From NCBI RefSeq assembly GCF_019393635.1, contig NC_057866.1, positions 169,489,403 to 169,553,402 of the forward strand: 64,000 bases of DNA, written 5' to 3'. The translations under genes were made by a program, and so were the position numbers. The first letter of the stretch is position 1; every line of letters begins with the position of its first letter. Below the pieces are notes generated by a model. It saw only the letters and a program-made list of their open reading frames with translations, was not told where the DNA came from and made no database searches. Of the stretch, positions 23,240 to 33,999 are shown piece by piece. This DNA comes from Dromiciops gliroides. Its lineage: Eukaryota; Chordata; Mammalia; Microbiotheria; Microbiotheriidae.

Positions 23240-23690
23240 AATAGCCATACATGGAAATGTGAATATGAAATAGATTAATAAAATATTAACGTTGGCTAGA
23301 AGAAGACTTGGAGCTTGCCTAGTCCAATCCTCTCTATGGATGGGTAAACAAAGGGCCATAATAATGAATAAAAAAGAATAATACTCAAATTCAACCACAT
23401 AAAATATATCTATATGCATTATGAAATATTGGAAGGGGAGTTTGGATGGTGAGATGCCAGTATTGCTGGAGTGAATTGAGCAAGGTAGTCAAACTTTGTA
23501 AGTTTTCTCATTTGTAAAATGGAGATAATAATAATTGGGCAGCCCAAGACTCCACAGAATGAGAAAACCAGGGGTCTAGCTATTCAGATAAATAGGGATA
23601 TGTTCCCAGGGTAAATAGAAATGACAGACTCAGATGTATTATTGACACTAACTATATTATTGTTATCAGTGACTACTATATTGTTAGTGA
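23240..23690. other. Unassigned sequence with short MIR-like patch
   Basis: TAAGTTTTCTCATTTGTAAA and AATGGAGATAATAATAATTG near 23500 suggest a MIR core. The rest is unassigned. Confidence 0.35.
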
Positions 23691-23693
23691 TAA

Positions 23694-24287
23694 TGTTATG
23701 GGAGTATTATGGGCCCCGGTTTCCCCAGAAGTTGTCTGTGGAGGTCAAGGAACTTTTTCCTTGAAACCCCAGGAGATTTCCCCTGAGATCAAGTAGGCCT
23801 CTCCTTGAGCTCAACCAAAAGACATACAGACCCAAAGAGATAAGCAGCATGGAATCTAACTGAGCAAGTTCGAGGACTACCACCCTGCATTTCAGTCTTC
23901 CTCACCACCACGATGAGGTAATCCTGTTACTCGTGACTGCACCAGGAGAGGACAAAGAAACCACCCACCAGCAGACTGGTTGGACCCACCAGGATGGAGT
24001 TAATGTCCATCACCAGATTACCCATGAGGCATCATCAAACTACCCCAACCCACCACCAGACTACTTCCAACCCATCACCCAATAAGGGACATTTTACCCA
24101 TGCCAATTTAGCCCTATAAAAGGGCACTCCCCAAGCTAGTGGGGGGGAAGTGTTTTTAAACCTTCCTCCTGACCAGTTTCTCTGGTACCCCAATAAACCT
24201 GTTCTTTTATTCCTAAATAGGACTTGCGTGAGAGTGTAATTCTTTTCAGAGGAATAGTAAGGACCCACATGTTTTCTTCCCATATCA
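23694..24287 (+). mobile_element. Solo LTR of an endogenous retrovirus (ERV1-like)
   Basis: The termini are TGTTATGGGA and TCCCATATCA, an imperfect inverted repeat with TG...CA ends. Inside are a C/A-rich U3 with repeated CCACCA-type words, a TATA box CCCTATAAAAGGGC (24115-24120 core) and AATAAA at 24192-24197, then a T-rich R/U5. At 594 bp this is a normal gammaretrovirus-like LTR length. No primer-binding site or internal region is adjacent, so it is a solo LTR. Flanking target duplication is not evident. Confidence 0.82.
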
Positions 24288-24359
24288 GTAACATTACAGA
24301 CAGTTTTATATTTATTCATTATGTTATTAATCATTAGGGAAAAGCACAAAAATAGTTAA

Positions 24360-24964
24360 GAAATGAACCTTGACCTTCCAGAACTAAGAGTATTAAAACA
24401 TACACAAACATAAAATTACTAAAGTACAGAAGCAGAAGACATGTACAAACTGCTTTGTGACTTCTTAGGAAGGAAAGATGGTTTCTAATGAGGGAGATCA
24501 GGCAAGGCTTTGTGAATGAATTCCTGTTTGAAATGGGACTTAAAGAATAGGCAGAGTCTCAATATGCACTCATGTCAGTGGTTCTAAATGTAAATTGTAT
24601 ATAGGTTCATTAATAAAGAAGGATATAATAAAAACCTAAGCCCAGGCTTCACACTGTCATACTATTCATGTAAGCTGGGTGCAGAAAAGTCCAGAGATTT
24701 TAGCAGCAATGGCATTGTTCCATGAATCCACACTATCGCAGCTCTGCTCAGACCAAACCCTTCTTGACTGAGAATTCAAAAACAAGCATTCATTAACTGC
24801 CCGTTATCAGCCTATAGAAAGGCTTTACAAAGTAGTCTTTTCCCTCAAAAAGCGTGAATTTTATTTGGGGAGGAATCAACATAAATGTGGATAAACAAAT
24901 ACAAAAAAATGTACATAAAGTAAATACAAAATAATGGGTAGGGTACTAGCCAATAGAGAATATT
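24360..24964 (-). mobile_element. Antisense L2-type LINE fragments
   Basis: TGAATGAATTCCTGTTTGAA with ATGGGACTTAAAGAATAGGC, and AACAAGCATTCATTAACTGC with GGGGAGGAATCAACATAAAT, resemble the antisense L2 segments elsewhere in the window. Diverged. Confidence 0.4.
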
Positions 24965-25060
24965 GAAAGGGCTGTGCAAAGTCATCAGCCTCACTCTCTC
25001 CTCCAGAGTCATAAGAGCCCAGTGGCAAGATATAGGTCAAGAGGACAGGCAATATCCTCA
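24965..25060 (-). mobile_element. Internal fragment of the CATGACATCAGG-type SINE
   Basis: GGGCTGTGCAAAGTCATCAG, CTCTCTCCTCCAGAGTCAT and CCAGTGGCAAGATATAGGTC match the body of the copy at 953-1253. Confidence 0.7.
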
Positions 25061-25064
25061 CAGT

Positions 25065-25555
25065 TAGTTCCTGACTTGAGATTTGAAGGAGACTAGGAAT
25101 ACTAAGATGTGGAGAAAAGGCTCATCCTGAGCCATACAAAAGTGTCTTCTTTTCAACTCATCTTTCTCCGAAATTCTCTCCTCCCTCCCTCCAATTCAGT
25201 AACTCACTTCAAGTCCTCCAAAGCTCTTCAGTAATAAGGAAGGATACAATTTGAGGAAGGTTATCCAGAGCAGAAGGAGCAGTAGATTTGGATGCCTTTG
25301 TATCTCAGTGTTGTCATTTATAAAACAGAGTAATGACATGTTCCCTTCTTCACAGACTTAGGAGTATTATATAAAACAATATTTGTGAAAGCATTCTGAA
25401 TGATATAAAGCACAACACAAACACAATATTTGAAGATCAGACAAAGTCAAGTCAGTGGGAGAAAAACAGCAAGAATGAAATTTCCCCCCTTCTATTACCT
25501 GAGAGTGTACTCTGAATCTCAAATCTTTTAAGGGCTTACACTATATGCATCAGCT
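25065..25555. other. Unassigned intergenic sequence
   Basis: A possible MIR core near 25310-25400 (ATCTCAGTGTTGTCATTTA, AACAATATTTGTGAAAGCAT). No gene. Confidence 0.3.
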
Positions 25556-25559
25556 GAAG

Positions 25560-25900
25560 CATAATAAATTCTACTCCAACCCTCCATTTTAACTGTGTGT
25601 ATCCCTCATTTTAATTATTTTTTTTTTGGTAAATAAAACATTGTTGGATCTGATTTTTAATCAATTCTGCTATCCATTTCCATTTTATGGGTGAGTTCAT
25701 CCCATTCACATTAAAAGTTATAATTGCTATTTGAGAATTTCCCTCCATTTTATTTTTACTCACCATTTTCCTCTCCAGCCTCTCTTTTCACCTTATCTTT
25801 ATCTTTTTTGTTTTCAGCCTTACCTTATCTCCCCCCCTTACCCTTTTATTCCTTATTTCACCTTCCCCTCTTAAAGTCCTTCCCTTATCTATTTACCCAA
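25560..25900 (-). mobile_element. Antisense L1 fragment
   Basis: TTGTTGGATCTGATTTTTAA, CAATTCTGCTATCCATTTCC, GGGTGAGTTCATCCCATTCA and TTTCCCTCCATTTTATTTTT, then T/C-rich runs, match the antisense of L1 as seen in marsupials. Low complexity toward its 3' side. Confidence 0.55.
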
Positions 25901-25904
25901 TATG

Positions 25905-26050
25905 ATCTAAGTTTGAATCCTGGCTCTATCATTTCCTGACTCTGTGATAGTGAGCAAGTCTCCTTACCTTTCTGGATCTCAGTTTCCTCCTCTGTAAAAG
26001 AAGAGGCCTGGATTAGATGATTCCCAAGGTCCCTAGCATGAGAAGAGAGT
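25905..26050 (+). mobile_element. MIR fragment
   Basis: GTTTGAATCCTGGCTCTATC, GAGCAAGTCTCCTTACCTTT, CTCAGTTTCCTCCTCTGTAA and GATGATTCCCAAGGTCCC are in MIR order. Confidence 0.8.
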
Positions 26051-26345
26051 GTTCACCTTTGGAAGTTCCCTATATCAGTGCAACCACAGGTACAGTTCCT
26101 ATCTCTATATGAGGGCAAACTTTGGGAACACAGCAAAGTGAAAGTCATGTCTCATAGTACTAGCTCAGAAGAGATCATCAACATAGCAATGGACTTGTTT
26201 AGGGACTGAGAGTGAATAAAGAAAAGGAAAGAACATCAAAAGCCTCCTTCATAGAGCATCTTTCCATTCTGGCTAGTGGAAGAATTAAGAATCATATAAA
26301 TAAGTGTTGTATTTTGTCAAAAGTTAAAAAAAAGAATCAAGAGGA

Positions 26346-26495
26346 GGGGGCAATTAGGTGGCGCAGTGGATAAAGTATCAGTCTTGGATTCAGGAGGACC
26401 TGAGTTCAAATCTGGCCTCAGACACTTGAACCTTACTAGCTGTGTGACCCTGGGCAAATTACTTAACTCTCATTGCCATGCAAAACAAAGAAAGA
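26346..26495 (+). mobile_element. Short tRNA-derived SINE (WSINE1-like)
   Basis: Complete head to tail, flanked by a duplication AAAAAGAATCAAGAGGA ending at 26345 and again at 26513. Confidence 0.92.
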
Positions 26496-26570
26496 GAAAA
26501 AGAATCAAGAGGAAATGAGGGACATATGTATCCTATATGAAGGTAATTAATAATATTGTTAATTGATTAA

Positions 26571-26780
26571 TTGGTTGTTGTTTGTCTTTCATTCTCCAAG
26601 AGGACCATGACATCAGGGTAATGTCATGACTTGCAGTAAATTGGATTTAAGTGAAAGGTCACCAACATCACTTTGTCCTCTGGAGCCATCTGGGTCCAGT
26701 GGCAAGATATACATCAGGACAACTGGAGATGGACTTGGATGTTTAAGGCCATTGGGGTTAAGTGACTTGCCCAGGGTGGC
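26571..26780 (-). mobile_element. CATGACATCAGG-type SINE, truncated
   Basis: GGACCATGACATCAGGGTAA, GAGCCATCTGGGTCCAGTGG and GTTAAGTGACTTGCCCAGGG match the copy at 953. The tRNA-like head beyond the A-box side is missing. Confidence 0.75.
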
Positions 26781-26844
26781 CACTTGGAGAAATATAAGTG
26801 AGCATGTAAAGAGAGAGGGAAAAGTACTGAGACTATGGATTTGA

Positions 26845-27026
26845 GAAGGGCTTAAACTTTTTCTACTCGTGACCCCTTTTCACTCAAGAAATTTTTCCGT
26901 GACCCAGGTGTGTAGGTATATAAAATAGGTATACATATGAAACATTTACTGCCAAATTTTTTCGCAACTCCCACATTCAGTTATGCAACCCCATATGGAG
27001 TTGTGGCCCACAGTTTAAGAAACTTT
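26845..27026. mobile_element. Small non-autonomous hAT (Charlie-like) DNA transposon
   Basis: 182 bp bounded by an exact 8 bp duplication GGATTTGA (26837-26844 and 27027-27034), the duplication length of hAT elements. The ends are imperfectly inverted around CTTAAACT. Interior words GTGACCC, CGCAACTCCCACATTCAG and CAACCCCATATGGAGTTGTG match marsupial Charlie-type MITEs. No transposase is encoded. Confidence 0.85.
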
Positions 27027-27124
27027 GGATTTGAGTGAATGAGTTTTAGCAAGAAGCTCATAATTAAGACAAAAAAGAAAAAAAAAACAACAAATCAGAT
27101 TCGGCTAAGCAGAATAAAGAAGGT

Positions 27125-27300
27125 CAGTAAAATGATGTACTGGACCAAATCCTTGATCTGAGTTCTAATTCTGGCTATAAAACTATGATGCTGGGCAAGT
27201 CAATTAACCTCTCAAAGCCTCAGGTTCCTTATTTATAAAATGAGGGAATTGCATTGGATGCCCTGTAAATTCCATTCCACCATTAGCCCGATAGTCCTAG
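27125..27300 (+). mobile_element. MIR fragment
   Basis: GAGTTCTAATTCTGGC, TGGGCAAGTCAATTAACC, AAGCCTCAGGTTCCTTATTT and TAAAATGAGGGAATTG. Confidence 0.75.
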
Positions 27301-27319
27301 GAGGAAAGATCCAACTAAC

Positions 27320-27955
27320 AAGCATATGTTAAGCATCAGTTATGTACTAGGTACTGAGGATGCAGAGACCAAAAGGAAAACTTTCCTTGACAGAGAACTT
27401 GCATTGTGCTGGGAGGAATAGAACATAGAAACAGATAAGGATGAAGGAGGCAGCCCTGGCAACAAAGAGGATTAGAAAAGACTTCTTAGAAACAATAGTA
27501 AAAATTAAATTAATTAATTAAGTAAATAGTACAGAAGCTGAGCCCTGAAGAAAACTCGGAATCCTAAGAGGTGGCAGTAAAGATGCATTCCAAGAATGGG
27601 GGACGGGGGGGGGGGGTGGTCCAGGGCACAGGTGGAAAGTTATAGAGTCCCTGGTTCAAGAAATTGCAAATGGGCTAGTCTGACTGGAAAGTAGAGTAGA
27701 TGATGGGGAGTTACATCAAGCTAAGTCAACAAATATTTATTAAATACCTACTATGTGCCAGGCATTATACTAAGTGCTGGAAAGATCTGTTGGAGCCATA
27801 TGGTAAAGAGCTTTGAATGCCAAACAGAGGAGTTCAGCAGGAGGAGGGAACCATTAAATACTCTTGAGCCAGGAATTGGCATGGTTCAGAAAGATGATTT
27901 TATAATTCTGTGGATGATAGATTAGAGAGGGGAGAGAGTGGAAGCTGGAAGTCCA
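27320..27955 (-). mobile_element. Antisense L2-type LINE, internally rearranged
   Basis: It contains AACAAATATTTATTAAATAC with CTACTATGTGCCAGGCA (L2 3' end, reversed) near 27720. TGAATGCCAAACAGAGGAGT and CAGAAAGATGATTTTATAAT follow. The G-run at 27605-27616 is a local homopolymer. Confidence 0.6.
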
Positions 27956-28149
27956 ATGAGTGGCTGTCTAATCAGTCAATCAACTGACAAGTGCCTGCTA
28001 TGTGCTGGGCACTGTGCGAAGTACTAGGGATGGAACAAATAAAGTGAGATAGTTTCTACCTTCAAGAAGCAACTAGGGGGATGCTATGTGCCCATTCACA
28101 AGTTCATATAGGATGTATTTTTTAAAGTACAGTGGAGGGTTTGGGGGGG

Positions 28150-28560
28150 GCTTATTTTTGTTTTTGTTTTGAGACTAGGTTGAACTTTATTGTCAGAAGA
28201 ACCACTTGGGTAGGAACAGAAGGGATGAGAGTTAAACTCAAGTAGCTAAGGCCCCAGCAAGCCAAAGGGCCCCTCCCCCTTCTGTAGAGCTCTGATAAAC
28301 TACCCTGAAAGCCCAGAAGCCAGGCTTTGGCTACCATTTGCCTTTTCATCAGTGGCAGTTTCTCAGAGGGCCCTAAGCCTAAGAGGAAGGATATCCAGGC
28401 CTGCTCAGATGACCCTACAGCCCACCTCCAAATGCCTTATAAAGGAGAAGGAAAAGACAGTCCAGGTTCCCTTGCACATCTTGCTTAGGCTAGTCCCTGA
28501 ATGCATAAACCCCCTCCCCACCTTGGGAGTACTCCTACTGGCCTAGGCAACTGTTCTCTC
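28150..28560 (-). pseudogene. Probable processed retrocopy (mRNA 3' end), parent unknown
   Basis: On the minus strand the segment ends with GACAATAAAGTTCAACC, a polyadenylation hexamer, followed after about 15 nt by an A-rich tail (AAAACAAAAACAAAAATAAG). The body is unlike any repeat in the window and splits an antisense L2. This is the pattern of a 5'-truncated processed pseudogene that captured mainly a 3' UTR. No frame of note remains and I do not recognise the parent gene. Target duplications were not resolved. Confidence 0.45.
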
Positions 28561-28880
28561 ACAGAGAACCTGAAAAACAAGGAAAACTCTCTTGAAAGAG
28601 GCAGTCCTTGAGCTGAGCCTTAAAGGGACCTTGGGTTCCAAGAGGTGGATGCAGATGAAGTGGAATAACACTGAAGGTAAGGGGAACAGCTTACACTATA
28701 TACTGTGTAATCAACCAGGAAAGATAGACTGGGGACAGATTGTGAAGGCCTTTAAATGTCAAGCATAGGAATTCTTATTGTTTTTTAAAGGCCATTGGGT
28801 GGGTGGGTGGGGGAAGCACTGAAGCTTTTTGAACAGAGGAGTCACACAGCCAGTCTTTTGCTTTAAGAATATGAACTTTG

Positions 28881-29051
28881 AGGGGCAGCTAGGTGGCGCA
28901 GTAGATAAAGCACAGGCCTTGGATTCAGGAGGACTTGAGTTCAAATCCAGCCTCGTACACTTGACACTAGCTGTGTGACCCTGGGCAAGTCACTTAACCC
29001 TCATTGCCCCACAAAACACAAAACAAAAAAACAAAAACCAAAACAAAACAA
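28881..29051 (+). mobile_element. Short tRNA-derived SINE (WSINE1-like)
   Basis: Perfect 16 bp duplication AAGAATATGAACTTTG at 28865-28880 and 29052-29067. The tail is a (CAAAA)n-type run. Confidence 0.93.
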
Positions 29052-29348
29052 AAGAATATGAACTTTGCAGCAGTGGGGAGGATACATTGGAGAAGGGAGA
29101 GACTGGAGGCAGAGATACAAATTAGGAGGGTATAGCAATACTCCAGATGAGAAGGGATGAGGGCCTGAACCAGGTGGTAGATATGTTAATAAAGACAAGG
29201 CTATGGGGAGTGGTTGATGAGGAGGAAGAAGAATCGCTAAGACTTGGCAACTCTTTCAGATATGGAAGTAATGGAAAGTAAAGAGTGGAGAGGCAGGAAG
29301 TCAAGAAGAAGAAATAGTGGTGCCCTCAATAGTTAAAAACAACAATGG

Positions 29349-29506
29349 GGGGCTGCTAGATGGCCCAGTGGATAGAGCACCAGTTCAGGAGGACCTGAGT
29401 TCAAATCTGACCTCAGACACTTGACACTTACTAGCTGTGTGACCCTGGGCAAGTCACTTAACCCTCATTGCCCCCCCCCCCCCACACACACACAAAAAAG
29501 AAATAA
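29349..29506 (+). mobile_element. Short tRNA-derived SINE (WSINE1-like)
   Basis: Duplication AAAAACAACAATGG at 29335-29348 and 29507-29520. The junction before the tail holds a C13 homopolymer and a short CACACA run. Confidence 0.92.
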
Positions 29507-29559
29507 AAAAACAACAATGGTCAAATCAGAAAAAAGCTTCTCACTAAGCAAAGTGAGGG

Positions 29560-30280
29560 AAAATACACAAAAAAGAAATCACTCCAGAGCAAGGAGAAGA
29601 GGGGCCTTGGCAAAACCTCAAGTTGAATGATAGAGACAAGGAAAACTACATACAGAAAGAGGAAAAAGAAAGAGACAGAACAGATGGGGGAAGTAAATAG
29701 AGCCAGAAACACATGAAAAAAAGATTAGCAAACATGCCTGTTTTATTTAAGTCTTAATAAAAGCATGAGACTCTGAGAACAGTACCGTATTATTTACTGA
29801 CTCAAGGCATGCTTGCTTTATAGTTTTCATCTCTGCCGGAGGCTTAAACATTTCTATTTTCCTGGATGACAACCTCTTGTCACTGCCATTTCACCTAATT
29901 CTCAAAGAGTTGTTGTTGTTAATGATCACGTTGTTAGATCTTGACGCGTTTTTGTTCCTGTGGAACCGCACTAAACACAGCTCATTCATAAGTTAAGAGG
30001 GTAGGCGGAATTGGAATTTTAGATTCTGGAGGTGAGATGTATCACTTATTTACCTAGGTATCCTCAGGCAAATCCCTTTCTGGGATGAGTTTCTTCATCT
30101 GTAAAATGGAGATAATGATCATGCCTGTTGTACAAGAGCCAAATGAGATGATGAATGTGAAACAAGTTCTAGAGACCCCAGAGATTGGTCTTACAAGTCA
30201 GCTCTTAGCATTTTTGTCATTTTGGTGTCTCACTTGTGTCTCCATTTTTTTTTTTTTTGTTCTGATGAAATGTGATCTGT
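29560..30280. other. Intergenic sequence with a MIR patch near 30030-30180
   Basis: The MIR patch reads TCAGGCAAATCCCTTTCTGG, TTTCTTCATCTGTAAAATGG and ATGCCTGTTGTACAAG. The stretch 29740-30000 is unique-looking. Confidence 0.4.
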
Positions 30281-30289
30281 ATGGCAAGT

Positions 30290-30550
30290 CTTGGATCAGA
30301 GATTTAATGATGCCATGCACTTTTTATATACAGAAAAGTTTACAATGTGCTTTGCACACATTACTTCATGTGACCATCACAATAAACCTGTGAAGTAGGT
30401 GCTATTACCATCCTCATTTTGCCAATGGGGAAACTGAGGCTTAAGGAGTTTCAATGACTTGCCCAAGGTCTCCTGGCTACTAAGCCGCTGTGGCAGGATA
30501 TGAAACCCCACACCCACCACTTGATCTGCTATGAAATGCTGCCTCTCATA
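30290..30550 (-). mobile_element. MIR-like SINE, reversed
   Basis: GTGACCATCACAATAAACCT, TTGCCAATGGGGAAACTGAG and AATGACTTGCCCAAGGTCTC lie in reverse MIR order. Confidence 0.7.
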
Positions 30551-30559
30551 AAGACCAGT

Positions 30560-31920
30560 GATATAAATTTAAAACCAACATGCAGTTAGAATTTGAGACC
30601 ACTGAATAAGGTGACCATACAGGTCTACTATGACACCAGTAGTTTGATGGAGACAGCCATGATCCTCTCCATCTCTCTACCTCCCTCTTCCATTATAATA
30701 TTCCTCCTTGGCCAGAGGAGAGCCTCTAGTCCCTGGCCATTTTGACATTCCACTTTTTAAAGACAGTTGCCGAGGTTCTTGACCCTCCCCTTGAACCCCC
30801 TCTCTGGGATTCTGTGATTGTCCATATGTATTCTTTGGAAAGAGTCCCTGTGAACTTCTCCTGGGCTGCACTCTGATATCGCATTTCCTCTCTTTCCTCC
30901 CTCTAGGAGTCATTGCTCCAGAAGATCACCATCCCCAGGACTCCCCACCATCTGCTCCTGTCAGATCCCCTTATTGCAGATTTATGAAATCTCCACTGAG
31001 ACGACCCTCTTGGAAAGGAATCGACTATCCTAACGTTGGGAGAATGTGGGTGCAATCTAGTACTGAGGCTGATGGATGGACAGATGGCCTTCTGGAGTGC
31101 TTCCAAGACCCAAAGGACAAGTGCAGAAGATGGTCATCCCCTACTTAAGAACATTGTTTCCATGGAAAGAGTAGGCAAATCGCTCAGCCAAAGCTCACGC
31201 TGGCCTCAAAATAAGAACTGCTACAGATGGCAGGGTTTACCCAGTGCGGAAGTCACTCCTACATTGCAAGTAGGAAACTTTGAGAAGGCAAAGGAAATTG
31301 TATCCAAATGCTGGAGAAAACTCAGTGGCTGGCTTAATGCTGCTCCAAACACTAACCTTTTGACACTGGGGCTGTGTGCATGGGAAGGCACGGTCTCTGA
31401 CCTCCAAGAGTTCACCCTCTGGAAGACACAAGCCATGCGCATGTGTCTGGAAAAGTTGTTTTGGCAACTTCTTTAAAACACGTTTAATCATATGTTGTTT
31501 CCCCTCCCTCTTTCCTCCTAAGCATCAGTTGAGATCAGCCCAAATGCCATCATCTGGTTAAAAAAAAATCAGCTCTGTTATGGGCCTGGGACACATCCTG
31601 AGAATCTCCTCCCTACAGTGGGAATCTCCTGCTGTTGATTTGTGGCTGACTCTTCCCACAGGCAGGCAGGGGGTGAGAGGACGACCTGCTGGCTTCCACA
31701 TGGGACCCAGGCACCACTCCCACCACTGGAAACTGGCCAGTAGAGCCCTGGGGTGGCCCCTATTGCTGTAGGCCCCAGGAGCTACAGAGCAGCTGCCCAT
31801 CCAGACAGAATCAGGACACTCAATGCTTTCTGCCCCCCTCTGTTTATAGGCTGTCACCTCCGTCTCTGTTTCCATCTCTCTCTCTCTTACCCTGCCCTAA
31901 ATGAAAACACAGCCAGAGAC
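30560..31920. other. Non-repeat sequence before the GGGAA array
   Basis: About 1.3 kb without recognised repeats. Open frames of up to 146 codons (31036-31476 plus) and 105 codons (31558-31875 minus) overlap antisense frames and lack domains, so I do not call genes. GC content is somewhat higher than in the surroundings. Confidence 0.3.
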
Positions 31921-31923
31921 CTC

Positions 31924-32619
31924 GGGAAGGGAAGGGAAGGGAAGGGAAGGGAAGGGAAGGGAAGGGAAGGGAAGGGAAGGGAAGGGAAGGGAAGGGAAGG
32001 GAAGGGAAGGGAAGGGAAGGGAAGGGAAGGGAAGGGAAGGGAAGGGAAGGGAAGGGAAGGGAAGGGAAGGGAAGGGAAGGGAAGGGAAGGGAAGGGAAGG
32101 GAAGGGAAGGGAAGGGAAGGGAAGGGAAGGGAAGGGAAGGGAAGGGAAGGGAAGGGAAGGGAAGGGAAGGGAAGGGAAGGGAAGGGAAGGGAAGGGAAGG
32201 GAAGGGAAGGGAAGGGAAGGGAAGGGAAGGGAAGGGAAGGGAAGGGAAGGGAAGGGAAGGGAAGGGAAGGGAAGGGAAGGGAAGGGAAGGGAAGGGAAGG
32301 GAAGGGAAGGGAAGGGAAGGGAAGGGAAGGGAAGGGAAGGGAAGGGAAGGGAAGGGAAGGGAAGGGAAGGGAAGGGAAGGGAAGGGAAGGGAAGGGAAGG
32401 GAAGGGAAGGGAAGGGAAGGGAAGGGAAGGGAAGGGAAGGGAAGGGAAGGGAAGGGAAGGGAAGGGAAGGGAAGGGAAGGGAAGGGAAGGGAAGGGAAGG
32501 GAAGGGAAGGGAAGGGAAGGGAAGGGAAGGGAAGGGAAGGGAAGGGAAGGGAAGGGAGGGGAAGGGAAGGGAAGGGAAGGGAAGGGAAGGGAAGGGAAGG
32601 GAAGGGAAGGGAAGGGGAA
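31924..32619 (+). repeat. (GGGAA)n pentanucleotide array, about 139 units
   Basis: Near-perfect tandem GGGAA over about 696 bp. The only internal change seen is one A-to-G substitution near 32558. The array abuts antisense L2 sequence on its right. It is homopurine on the plus strand. The long open frames through it in several phases (Gly-Arg-Glu-Gly-Lys and Phe-Pro-Ser-Leu-Pro repeats) result from a stop-free pentamer and are not genes. Confidence 0.98.
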
Positions 32620-33910
32620 AAAAGTCCAAGGCCCTGTACTAGGTCCTGGAGATGGGAAGACAGCCATGAACAACAACCTTGTTCTTAGGGGACCTATAGA
32701 TTCAGAATCTGATGAGAGGAAATGACATGTTCACAAATCATCATAATATAAAGGAATTTGTGATGAGCACAGAGGGGAGGTCCAGGCAAATTGTAATGTC
32801 CCATGAGATATTTCAGGAGAGAGAGAGATCATTTTCAGATGTGGGGACCTGGAGAAGCCTCAGGGGAAAGGTGTCACTGGAGTGGAGCTTTAGAGGAAGG
32901 TGGGAGGGGCTGGGAGGGGGTTTCTGTTCCAGGAATGGGGGATGATAGTGCAAAAGGCCAGGAAACACAAAAGAACAAGATGAGGACAAAGGACTGTATG
33001 AGAAAGGGAGTCCTGTGAGATGAGTCTGGCAAGGTTGGCTGGAACCATCCATTAGAATGGCAAGGTGTGAAGAAGACCTAGAATGGGCTAGGGACAGAAG
33101 TAAAAAGGAGAGAGTAGATGCAAAATATATTGGCAAGGCAGAACTTTGCAAATAATTGGATATGGGAAATGAGTAAGAAGGAAGAATTAAAGAAGACAAT
33201 CCGTTATGGGGACAGCTAGGTGTCAGAGTGGAGAGAGTACTAGGTCTAGAGTCAGGAAGACTCATCTTCCTGAGTACAAATCCAGCCTCAGACACTTAAT
33301 ATCTGTGTGACCCTGGGCAAGTCACTTAACCCTGTTTGTCTCAGTTTCTCCATCTGTCAAATGAGCTGGAGAAGGAAATGGCAAACCACTCCAGTATCTC
33401 TGCCAAGAAAACCCTGGATAGAGTCACAAATAATTCTACTCTCGACTGAAAAACAACTAAACACCAATTATTGAGTTGGGGGTGACTGGGAGTATGATAG
33501 ATTAGCAGAATCAGAAAAGTTAGAGGGAAAATTAAGTTTAATGGGGAAGATAATGAATTCTGACTTGGACATACTGAATTTGAACTTCGAATAGGTGAAA
33601 ATATTCATCAGGTGGGTGGAAACATGGCATGGGGACTCCATGGATAGGTTTGGGAAGGAGATTCAGATTTTGGGAGCATTTTATTTAGAAGTGACCACTG
33701 AAGTCATGGGTTTTAAGGAGATCATTGAAAGCGAGATCATATATAAAGGAGAAGATAGAGTTAAGGAGGGAGCCTTGGGAGACATTCACATTTAAGGGGA
33801 GGGAGAAAGAAGTAGTAGGAAATAATGCAAGAGACAAAGGAATATTCAGAGAGGTAGGAGGGAAACCTCAAAACTTCGGTGTCACAAGTCAAGGAAAGAG
33901 AGAATAGGAA
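32620..33910 (-). mobile_element. Antisense L2-type LINE interrupted by a SINE
   Basis: GGCCCTGTACTAGGTCCTGG at the start, TGTTCCAGGAATGGGGGATG, and CTTGGACATACTGAATTTG with GGAGCCTTGGGAGACATTC after the SINE. Together these run along one antisense L2 from 3' end into ORF2. Confidence 0.6.
33208..33468 (+). mobile_element. RTE-tailed tRNA SINE inserted in L2
   Basis: GGGGACAGCTAGGTGTCAGA head, CTGGGCAAGTCACTTAACCC, GAGAAGGAAATGGCAAACCA, then a tail ending AAACAACTAAACACC. Confidence 0.88.
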
Positions 33911-33999
33911 GAAAGAGGATATCAGTTACTAATAACAATAGTGCACAATAAATGGTGCTAGTTTATAAAGTACTTTCTTCACAATGACACCATGAGGTA

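Larger units (their letters stand above)
27960..29560 (-). mobile_element. Antisense L2-type LINE broken by a retrocopy and two SINEs
   Basis: The reversed 3' end (GACAAGTGCCTGCTATGTGC) starts near 27975. The body resumes at 28590 (GAGCTGAGCCTTAAAGGGAC, TGTGAAGGCCTTTAAATGTC) and again at 29060 (GAAGGGATGAGGGCCTGAAC, GACTTGGCAACTCT, GTGGTGCCCTCAATAG). Order and orientation are continuous across the three inserts, so this is one old element. Confidence 0.65.

Noticed and set aside
31036..31476. 146-codon plus-strand frame
   Set aside because: Overlaps two antisense frames of similar length and shows no recognisable motif.
31753..32725. Very long open frames (up to 311 codons) on both strands
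   Set aside because: They are translations of the GGGAA pentamer, which has no stop codon in any phase; no non-repeat domain is present.
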